The position numbers and the translations under genes were made by a program. The notes beneath the pieces are model-generated. The model did not search any database. It was not told where the DNA came from and was given only the letters and a program-made list of their open reading frames with translations. This document shows, one piece after another, positions 12,901-24,900 of a stretch of DNA of 64,000 nucleotides (within the stretch, counting starts at the first letter, position 1; each line of letters starts with the position of its first letter). The stretch is from Ophthalmolycus amberensis. Its lineage: Eukaryota; Chordata; Actinopteri; Perciformes; Zoarcidae. Where the stretch lies: NCBI GenBank assembly GCA_024529925.1, contig JAFEUB010000962.1, forward strand, positions 609,001 through 673,000, written 5' to 3'.

Positions 12901-15900
12901 AGTAGAGTCATTTTCTCATTGACTTCCATACCACTAGAAGAGTCGCCCCCTGATGGACATTAGAGAGAATGCAGCTTTAACACATGAAGCATTGGCTTCA
13001 CTTTTAAAACCTGGAAATTGCCACCTTGAAGCAACGTAGTGGACTCTGTGAAGAAGACCTGCTCTGTATGTTTAACACAACGATTCTTATTTTCAGGTGA
13101 TTATACTATAAAGAAGACAGAGATAACATTTTTACCAATAAAGCCCCTAAATGCTACACACTGTTCCTTTAAAAACATCAAAACCAAATCTTCAAAAGCA
13201 CATAAAGATCAACTTTAATATGACATTTTGCTCAGTCCACTTTCACCATAGAAGGATCAGTGACCTACATGCCCCGGGGTACTGGTGTATGTATTTAACA
13301 TCTAGGAGCATGCGGGGAACACATTTCCCTGATCAAGCTAAGATGTAATAGTTTAGCTTGATCAGCAAAAACAGAAATCTTTGGTGTTCCAAAGTGAGAT
13401 GTGATGGAGGTGTTAGATAACTCACTGGAGCAGCCCAGAGGGTTGGAGGGGCTCAGGTCATAGTAGCCTCTCTTACAGCGGTCACAGCGGGGACCTTCAA
13501 CATTCACTTTACACAGACAGGAGCCTGTGCTATCGTCACACCGGCCCCCATTCACCGTCCCCTCAGCGCTGCAGACACAGCCTGGCACCAACACAAACAT
13601 CCATCAAAGATTGTATCTACATCAAAATACTTTGCACTTTTTTGAAGTTCCACCTTGCATGCCACAGTTAGATTGTTAATGGACCCAACTTCAGATGAAC
13701 CACTTACGTATGCAGGCATCGGGGCGGTCCATTCGGCTGCGGGGGTTTGGCTGGTAGCCCGGGGCACACTTGTCACACTTTGGCCCTGTGGTGTGGTCCA
13801 TGCAGCCCTCACACACACCTCCACTCCTCAGCCCACTGGCCTCATACACCGCCTGGTCAAAACGGCAGCGCTGGGCGTGGTTGTTACACTCACAGCCTGA
13901 GGAGGGGGCATGGGTCATGATTTAAATCAATTCACACATTTGACTTAAAGTGACTTTCTTTCATTCATCCCAAGGACATTTTATAGATAAAAAACAATCA
14001 AACATTGCTTTCACTATATATTTTTTACTAATAAATCAGATTGCCAATATTGTTGGTAAATTTTGGAAACGTCTCTATTGTGAAGCTCTGCCACAATGGA
14101 GGCTCCAAAACAGTCAGGGATATCTGCATTTTTTAAACATTTGACGACTCAATTTCATTGTATGTGTGCACAGCTGTCTTATAAAAAAGCAAGTGTTGCC
14201 AGACCATATATAATAGACCACTTATATTATTTATTTTGACAATGGGGAAAATAGGAGTGGCATTAGATATTTTGTCTGACAGATGCTACCTCCATGTTTT
14301 TTCTACAGTCTGTGGAGTACCATGACATAATGCTGATCACCGTTGTTTAGAGAGATCTTTAACGGGTGTGGGTGAAGTCTTACGTTTGCAGGTATGGGCG
14401 TTGCCCTCCTCCGCAGGTCTCCAGGGCAGATCATCGAAGAGGTCAGCACAGCGCTCACAGTTCACACCTGCTGTGTTGTGCTGGCAGTCACACTGAGGGT
14501 GAACCTGCACAGACACAGAAGAGAGGCTCATAAAGAGATGTTTGATCAAAGGTCAGCTGATTCACTCAGGCTGGGATCAGCTGGGTATCACATCACCGAG
14601 ATATCCCAGCAAGCATTTTCAAGTGACGTTTGGAAGGAAATTTGGTTCAAACGGCAAACAAATATGTTTCAATATGATATTGGTGAGAGGTGAGGTTTCA
14701 TCACAGGGCTGACACATAGAGACAGACAACCATTCACACTCACGTGCACACCTAGAGCCAATGAAACTAACCAGCATTTCTATATATGTACTGCCTCTCT
14801 CATGCAACTATTGAAGAGTTCTCTGCTGAATTTTTTCTTCGATTCTGAATTTGAGCATACATGAAGATCAATAATGTCCTGGTAGACCAGTATAGATAAT
14901 AGATACCGGTAAATAGATAGACAAATAGATTTGTGGACAGTTTTGCCTAGATCCATCATTGTAACAACTGGCAACTGACATTTTGGAAAGTCCTTTTGCT
15001 TGCAACAAGACTCCAATACTAAGACCAATAACTGTTTCATATCTGAGTCCAATACAGAGTACGCTGTAGGTCCAGGATGGGTTACACCTAGTTTAGGATA
15101 TAAACTGGAAGCAGCATGAAACAACTAGCTGTATAAAGCAAAACATGTGTCTATCTATCAACTACTCCACAACTGCCCCCCCAACACCTGCACACATACC
15201 TGTATGCTGTCTGACGGCAGGTTGTTGCTGGTGTCGGGCAGGCATCGGTTGGCGTGTCCGTGGCACATACACCTGCCCATCACCCTCATCTCCTTCAGGG
15301 CGTAAAACCTACTGAGAGCTCTGCCTGGAGCACGTGGCACATCTCCCAGCTCGGTGAACCTCACCCTCAGCCCCGTTAACGCAGACGCATCTGTGGGTGA
15401 GACAGTTGTCAGTCAGTGGCCAACCTTTAACCGGATGAAGTCATTTATGATGGACAGAGACTTACCTTCTATTTTTTGGCTTTTGGTAGCTGGGACATAA
15501 GCATACTGACGCAGAGGACTGAATTGGATCTGGAGAGGAAAAATGTACACAATGTTATACTGTATATAAATCAGTTTTCTCCACCACAGAATGTTTTGCT
15601 CTTACCTGCACAGCACTGCAATCTTTTATTTCCCCAAACCTCTTTGTTGATGCATTCTCACTCAGAGGTTCAAACTGCCATGTGTATTATGTGTTGTGTA
15701 TCTGTACTATACATTATGTCTGTCTTCAAAGTGATATATTATAATAATCGTGAATATAGATATATAAAGATAAATATAGAGCATTTATACTTTTTAAATT
15801 ACAAAACTGAAAAAAATAAAACCCAGGTTTTAGAAAAAACATCATATGCAAATTATTCAGTATATATTAGGTCAAAATGACATCTAAAGTATCCAACAAA

Positions 15901-18900
15901 AGATTTGATGACAAAACTAAAGTTGAAAAGAAAAGATTAATTGTTGTTTTGATTTTTACTTAAAATAATTAGATCGGTGTAGCTTAAAATGAAATGTATG
16001 CCCACAAGCAGCAAAAAAAGACAAATTTTAACTAGTGCTGGGCAACGATTACAATTTTTATGCGATTAATCGCATTGTTATGCGCAAAGTTCAATAATGA
16101 ATTCAAAAGTAGTGTATTGCGCACTTTTATTTTAAAAGTACTGCTGTATGAACAAAAGTGCAATAACATTTGGTTTGCAAACACTGAAAACAAATAAGGT
16201 TATTTGGGTGGTAGGGTGGGTCCCTCCAGGTTTCCCCAATACAGACCGGCACAATCGGTAATGATCCTTCCGCAGGTTCACCTACTGTCCCTCCAGGTAA
16301 GAAGCTGTACCTGGAGGGACTTAGGACCCAGGGGAATGTAGGTGAAGCAAGAGAACCTGTAGTCTGTACCGTGGCAGTAACCGGCATGAGGAAGTTATCC
16401 TAATAAAGAGTTGCAGTTAAGAGCAGTTTTTTGTCACGTTGTGTTTTTAAATATTGTCGTATTTAAAAACACGACAATATGTATTTTGATATTGTCACGT
16501 TTGATCCTGTAATGAGACGATCACGCACGTGTGCGCGCGTGCATGTGTGTGTGTGGGAGAGAGACAGGAGGGACCGACGGTGACGGAGTGAAGGGGGGTT
16601 CCAGACCGGGCGTGTCACCCGGTGGGGGGGGAGAACAGCAGCAGAAGGAAGTGACGCCACACATATACAGCTGTTCACTGCTCGCTGCCTGGTTTTTGTG
16701 TTAAAAATGTCCGCTTAATAATAAAAAAATAAAACTGTGTTAACGCGCAATAATATAATTTTCGGCGTTAATTAATGAATGCGATAATAACACATTAACT
16801 TGCCCAGAACTAATTTTAACACAATTTTAACAGTATTAGCAGTGAAGTGATTCGTCATGTAGATATTACTTCATAAATGTTTCGAACAATAATCATTGAC
16901 TGAAAAAAGGTAAAGCAGTTGTTTTCTGACAGCAGACCCTAAGTGCTTACTATGTGATCTTGGTAGGGGTCTGCTCCAGTAGGGGGCAGTGTGTAGCAGT
17001 ATGTGTCATCCAGGGTTAGCGGTGTTGTTGTGGAGATGCCAGGAAAAGTTCTTTGACAGTCAGTAGCCAAGTAGAGGGCGGGCTGCCACGACCGGCCTTT
17101 ATCCAGTGTCCTCTCTATGACAAAGGCACTGGGACGAGGACCCTGCACAGTAAAAACACAAATGCTCTGTTTGTACTGAGATGTGCTTCATCAACTGTAA
17201 AATAATGATTTAAAAAAAAGTAGATGCATCAAAACAGAAATGATAGAAATGACCAGACTGGGGCTGTTCATGTGATCCAGCAGTGATTGCAAACTCTGTC
17301 CTACCTTGAAGCTGAGCACCAGGTTGTCAAGCTGAAACAGGTTGTCCATGTCCAACTGGAGAGAGACTGGGTTCACCTCTACAGGACAAACAAGCAGAAT
17401 GGCATTCACATGACAGATGAATTGAAATGAGATTATTTTTCACATTCATTTTATGTTGTTTTGTTTCCTGCAAAGCTGTCTGGCTATCTGTAATGACCGC
17501 AATCAATATTTTGCTTATACCCTAGCCCATCACTGCCTTATGAATCCAGATTGAATGTATTCAGGGTCATATTTCCTCACCACATGATTTGGAGGAGCAG
17601 GGTTGTCTCCAACATCACCTTTTCAAAAACTTTTTCATTTAGACATCTGAGGGTTAGTTTGTCTCTACCTGATGATGAGTGGTGATTGGCGTGGTGAAAT
17701 GCAAACCTAAGAGGTCTTTGAAATTGTGCTTTGTTTGAATTAACAGTTTTTAATGTATTTATATGAATTCTTGCGCACATTTAGATATCAAAATAACTAG
17801 CTTTGTAAATTACCCCCAAAAATATACTCTTTAAAACCTCTTAAACACTGCCCCTATTTTTAGGCCTCTGCTCAAAAATTGCATACCCATACTAAAGAGA
17901 GTGTATTTCTGCAACTACAAGGTCTATTTTAATAATTTTTTGATTGTATAATACAGATAACACTTGTGAGATGTGCTGGTATCTGTAAAATTGTGTATAT
18001 GTTACTGGTTAATAACAAATACACATATGGCACAGCTCAAATTGAAAAAGTTTTCAGGTTCGCCTGAAAAAAAGCACTTGTGTCTAAAATATTACTTGAA
18101 ATAAAGCCTAAAAATTTCAATGACATACCCACAGTCATAGCACAACCGGTTTTACAGTCTCTAAAACTGATTTGACTTCGATTGAGTGATGCAGGCCAGC
18201 ATAAACCAAGCAAAGGCATGCTAAATTATCATTTTTGGAAGCATTTGGTTGCATTGCTGTATTCAAATTTGATATAGTATATAACTAGATATTAACTATA
18301 TCGTCACTTTTCTTATCACTAAGAGTGTTCAATAATCCTAATAAAGCAGTTTGACTCCATTTGGAATAATTTTGAGCCGTTATGAATGTCGTATCTGTCA
18401 ATCATAAAAATATATGAATCATAATTTGTGTCTGTGTGACTGTAAAATGGACTGTGAAATGGGCTGTGCCTGCTCGATTTTCACAAAAAACACATTTTTC
18501 GATTTGGGATAGTCGGGAGCCATGCGAGGGTGTTTGACAATCTCCTTGTCTGTTTACTGACTAAAAATCGGAAAATCGGAAAATGCTGGGTGAACCTGGA
18601 TTGGTCCAGCTCACAGTTTCGCCTGCCATTTCCTCATTCAGTGTGCCAGCCCATTGATACCACTCACCGACACACATCACAACATGGCGGACACAGCTGC
18701 ACCAAAATCGGCTGGAAAAGATCCGTTTTTCGTCCATTAAATCATCAAAATGTAAGTTTTTTAACCCAATATTTTTTGTCGTGACCCGTGGCTGATATTG
18801 GCATGTATCCCCATAACTTTTGAACGGTTTGAAAGAGAGTAATTTCGAAAACGATACGCGAAGCGGGGTCGAAGCACGGTACTCTGGATGTGCTCATTCG

Positions 18901-21900
18901 CCAAAATCGCTCTGTGCTTTCTCGCCAGAGACCAAAACAAAGAGTATAGCACTGCAGTTTTTTGCCCAGAAAAACGTGGTTTTGTGGTAAAACTTGTAGT
19001 ATTCTTCTAGATATGATCTTAGTTCATGTATAATTGTGTTTTGCAGTGTGTAAAATGGCTCCCATGGTTGTTTCGCCCAGAATGTCTTTGTTACACAGGT
19101 ATTTTTTTAAATTTTTTTAATTTTTTTATTCGTATCGCAAAAGTGAATTGTACACAAGTACACCACCCCCCTACCCCCCTCTAGCCCCCTTTAAAGGGGG
19201 CTGTCGTGTTCAAGAGGTTTAAACTCTTTTAGATGACATCACATCGTCATATTGTGCACTGATGAATGTCAACAATATACAATATAGGCACATTTCCTTG
19301 TATCTTTATATCTAGGACCAACCAATTTCAACCAATAATATCATGACATCCATCAATCAATCTGTAACTTTTAGAAACAACAGAGGTGTATGTTGAGCCA
19401 AAGTCGTCTGTGGCTACATTCTAAACCCGCACACTTTTTCTTGGTCCAATCGAATGCAAAGGATTTGATTTAAATCCCAATTCTTACTACACTGCTCAAA
19501 TATTCTGTTTCACTGGGTGAAATTAAATTGACTTCATATTACTTTAATTAAACCATTTGGCAGTACCTCTACCTCCCACCAAACAGTGTTGGCCCCAGAT
19601 GTATAGCTGCAAGAGGACACTCAGAATATACGAAGACAAAAATGGAAAGGGCTCTGATAACTAAATACATATCTATAAAACAAGGTATAATTTGATATAT
19701 ATATATATATATTATTTCACTCCTGCCAATAGAAAAGCATTCTCTTTCTTTCGTTCTTTGCCCACCTTTCCTGGACTGCCACCATCTATCTGGTCCAGAG
19801 GTGGACAGGGCGTCCCGCACAGTGTGGGCCAGCTGACTGTTTGGGTTCCTGGAGTCACATGGACAACACTTCATCCTACTCTAAGGAACAAAAAGCAAAC
19901 AAATTAGTAACAATGGTCTTTCCTGCAGAGTTACATAATAGCATGTGGTGTGTGCATGTGAGTAAATGTGTCACTGTGCGTGTCACTGCTGTTTGTCCTG
20001 AAGCTGATCGAAGGACCAAAGACCAACTTTCAAATCTAGTCTCTTTTCATCCCTGCTGTGCCAGTTTGATAAGCTGTGTCACTGAGCAGGTCACACAGAA
20101 AATCAATGAGCTTCAGATAACTGGCAGCTTTACATTGTGCTAAAGAACGCTTTGATTCCTCTGGTCAACAACATGGAAACTTTGCCCTAGTTTCAGTTAA
20201 GGAAGGAACAACAGGAAGTGCTGCCCGTTTTGTACACATGAATTTTCGTGACACCTGTGGAACTTGACTTTTGAACACAGGGAAAACAAATTAATTGTGA
20301 AATACAAACAGACTCTTTGCACCAACACAATTAATTAACAATTGTAGACGTCTAATACAGCTTTAAAGAAATAATCATCAGAATTCATCCAAAAGAATGT
20401 TTTAGGTGATGTATTGTCTACCCTGACTCAGTCAAAGCAGCTGTGCATGTACAAACACACAAACTTTGTCAATGTATTTGATAAAATAAAAGAGAGCAGA
20501 TAATATTTTCCCGCTCTAATGAGCCAAGTGCTGTTTATGAAGACACCCAGTATGTTTGGGAAGGTATGTACATGAATAATTCCCAACAGAGTGCTCTCAT
20601 CACTTTCTCCAGTCAATATCCAGTAGCCCCTCCTCCGTTCTGGGTACTCTGGACATGGCTGCTCTCCCTGTAGGGAAAAGTTCCCTCTGGTTTGCTGATT
20701 GTTACAACATGAAGGCCTCACTAATCTTTTCCACTCTAGCTACGTGTCTCGTCTCACTCTCCCGCATAAGGAAACTAATTTATGATAAAAGTTGCTCAGA
20801 TTTGTTTTCCACTGAGGACTAGGCAGAGATCAGGTCTTGGCTAAAAGACAATATAACACTGAAAAAGCTCAGCCCAAGTGTCCTTGAGAGAGACACTGAA
20901 CCACAAGTTGTTCCCCGGGCTGCACTGCTCCTTATTCTTATGAGTTAAATGCAGAGGTCAAACTCTATGTATGCATGTATGTATGTGACAATTAAAGTAA
21001 AGTTGAACTTTTTTAAATGAAAATCATTACACGGGACTGAGGAATTCTGTGGTGCTATTGATGGCTTTAAAGCGATAAAATGGAAGGCTTTCATGATGTA
21101 AATGAGACAATATTAAACCATGATGTGATAACCTGGAGGTGTCAGATTTCAGCTGGTAGCTTCTCCTACTTGTTAGGAGGTATGACAAAAATAACATTAA
21201 ACAAGCAGTGCTTCCAAATATGACTAAATTTATGAGGATTAACGGAATCATCAATTAATCAATTAACCTTTATGTTGTGTGTTATTATTTGCCTTTAACA
21301 AAAGGCAAACAATTCCTTGTTATACTATCCCTTACATAGTATACATGTAAATATGAAAGCCGTTTTTTACTCCTTTGGGTAAAACCAGCTATCATTTTTC
21401 CCTTCGTGCTAAGCTAATCTAAACTAACCGGATGCACAATTAGCAAACTGATATCAGATTGATGGGAAGCAAAAGCATTTCCTAAAATGAAAGAGAGTAA
21501 GGAGTGATTGTCTTCTTTTTACATCAACGTGTAGCAGAATGCTGCTGACATGAGTCGAACACACTTTGCTTTGAATAAATGGTTCAAAAAAGAAACTTTT
21601 TCTCTGAGTTATCATCACCCTGTCTCTTCACCAACATGTCAGTCAGATAAACATTATTCCCCCATTACCTACACATAGCAGCCTCAATGTACCCCAGTTA
21701 CATTATATAATAACTGTCATATATTCTCTGGATGGGCACTATTCAGTGACCTCCCTTCAAATTAAATGCATTCAATTTAAAGTGTGTGAATCTCTTATCG
21801 TTGCAAACCGGTGAACCTTATCTAATCTCAGGTTATAAGGACTTCACCCTCTCAAAGACTCAGATGTGCCCAATTCATGTTTAACACCTCTTCACCTGAG

Positions 21901-24900
21901 ATACCCCGCTTCAACATGACAGGGAGGTTCTTCTTAACTCTGTTAAAAGTGTGTCAACTTGTTATTGTTTTTTTCACAGGATTGTGTATTTTGGCTCCGT
22001 ATACGTGTGCAAACACACGCTCGCTGCCAGATGATTGGTTGTTAGTTATGGTTTAAAGTCTACAGCAGACATGATTATATGATGAGTTTAACTAAATATG
22101 TGTCTGTACTGGCACCAAGGTTACATTTTGCATGTGCAGTTACTTTAGTAACGGCACTACTTCATGTTATAGTGTACGAAAAGACAACTGGGATGACATC
22201 ATTGATGTCGGTTACAGGTAAAGGTGCATGGTCATATTATCAGTATCTGACATTAATAGCATAAAGAATATTTAGTTTGTATGTGTTTCACGATTGATGT
22301 CAAAACCTGAACTGTCAGGATATGGTATATAGTATAACAAATTTTTATTTAAAATAAGTTGAGGAAACTTTGTTCCCTCGACTTGAAGTCAATGTGTTTT
22401 TAGATGTCTGAAATAAGGTCTTGCTGAAGAGATTTTAGCATTTTGTTCTGCAAAATATAATACATCAGTAAATAGCCCTCTGGTGAATTTAGAAGCTTTT
22501 ACGTGTCTCAAAAAAGGCAGTCGCTAACACGTGGCTAAAAGTCTTCACTAGAAAATGTGACCGTGGTGTAAAATGTAGAGTTTTCTGCAGTAAACCAAAA
22601 AAAACATTGTCTTTTTGTTGAGATGCTTACTTCCAGGTTAGCCTACAAAAAGACGTCATCCCTGCAGCACTTTATAAAGAAGCGATAGCGCTCTGTGCAG
22701 TAGCGGGGGCTTCAGGGCTCAGCAGAATGCAGGTGGTCCACAGCGGCTCGTTGACTGCAGTTCATTTTTGCTGCTGAACATACTGAGCTCTATCATCACA
22801 TAAATGGGAGACCTGATGAGTCAGTCTCAGAGATGATGTCCCACCACACCAAATCGTTATTACACATTATTCATGACAAAATCTGGTACTTGCAGCAGTG
22901 GTGACGCATAGACAACAAGATCTGACTGGTTTTCTATGATGGCAGGGATCTTCATCATTGTTAGCCTTTAGAGGCAGTCATGCATGCATGTGTTTATGTC
23001 AGATCTGAGATACAGCTGAGGGTTCTTGCCCCTCCCAGTCTGGACAAGGTGCGGCTCAGGTATTAAAAAAAACAAAAGGGAATGTTGATCAATGAGAGAC
23101 TTCACGCCTAACACAGCTATCCATTCCCTGAGGCAGATTCAACACATACTCTGAAAGGTATGAAGGTTACGGAACACCAACACAAACATTAGTCTTTCTG
23201 TGCTCCTCTGTCTTTTTAGGTTTAGATTAGTGAAGATCAGAATGAAAATCACTGAACGTTGAAATATGAGGTAACTTTTACTTAGTCACTAAGTGACTTC
23301 CTCCACTGCATTTCTGAGGAAATATTGTACTTTATCCTCCACTATTCTTATTATAGTTGCACTACTACAAATCTAAAATACTGCACCTATAAAATGTCTT
23401 TCAGAACATGTCGTTATCCACAATATCACATTTAAACATCAAACTTTAGCATTATACCTTTACTAAAGAAAAAGTTCCTGTATTGTAAACAAAGGATTTT
23501 ATCTCACATTAGCGCTGCTTTTCTCCATCTGAGCAAAAATAAAAAATTGCAACATAGCAAGCTTGACTCTTGCTCACTGGATGTCTCTCTTATTACAAAA
23601 TCAGCGTTTGAATTCAGTAATGAGCTGTTTGTGCTGAGCCAGCAGATGGGCTGGTAAGTGCTTATTCAGACGGTCGGTCAAAGAGTACAGTTGCAACATG
23701 ATACTCTGGCACTGAAATCAGACTCTTTCACAAATGGACCGTGGGCAGTCTGGCAAAAAAACCCACCACAGCTTCCATCCTGTCTGTCTGCTCACCATGA
23801 CCTCTGCACTGCTCGCCTCCCGACAGAGCAAACCTCACGTAGAGACCCATGCGTGGCCAGAGAGAACACAGTGGCCGTGCATGTGCTCTGGTTTGACTGG
23901 TATGAGGAATTTAAGTTTTAAAGCGCTCCTAATTATGGATTTTGTGTGATACAGTGTATTTACTTGTCAAGGTCTTAAACCAAGGAGTGGTCATTTCATG
24001 CAGTGTCTGTAAGAGAAGGGATTTAAGGAATGTGCTGAGAGCAGGGGATGGGCGAAAGTGGCTGCGTGAGGTGTTCGAGGTGTCAACAGGTCAAGAGCCA
24101 AGGAGGGGCTTGTTGGAGTTCAGCCAATCGATGAGCTGAGAGATGTAACTTTGGAGGGACAAAGGATCTTGGAATTGCAGGAGATCCTCAGACCTCCGCC
24201 TGACCATGGGGCAGACACAACTGTCTGTCGTGTGGCCCGGATGGGGCCTCACTTTCATTATATACAGTATAGATGTTTGTTTTGTTATTAATAGTGTGAT
24301 TCGGTTTGTGACTGTTTTTATGTTTGTATGGATAATAAATCCATGTGATTATGACTTAAACCTGCTGTTGTGTTTTGGAGGCGATTGAGAGCACATGGCT
24401 GCAGGGAGGGGGGCGATTTCTCTCTGTATTCAAAAGTTCGGCCCTAACAAAATTTGGCAAACCACGAAGGGCCTTGACGAACTCTGAGACGGCTAACGGG
24501 GATGTGGAACCGCGGATACTTTCGGAGTGTACACGAACAAAAGGTGAGCAGAGCCGTTTTAATAAAAATCTGTTTAGGTAGACTATAGGAACCTTAGACG
24601 AAAGTACCTACGGCCCGCGTGGACCCTGAAGGCCTCATCCGGGCACAGGGAGAGACCGCAAAGTAACCTGAAGCTGGAAAAGTGCATTCTCCTGAAATTT
24701 GAGGTAAATCAAGAAGGTACGTGAAGACAGTTACAAACTGAATACGAATACTAGTATGTGATGTTAATTTGGTAGTCTAAACGAAGTTAAGACGAGTGTG
24801 TAGCTAATATTAATAGTGTGTTCAGTTTGCAACTGTTTAGCTTCTGTAGTTATTAAATATCTTTTGATTTGATTATAACCTGCACCAGCTGTCTTTTTGG

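Noticed and set aside
16259..16285. A functional rRNA gene or rDNA unit
   Set aside because: Only 27 nt match, with no adjoining 18S or ITS sequence.
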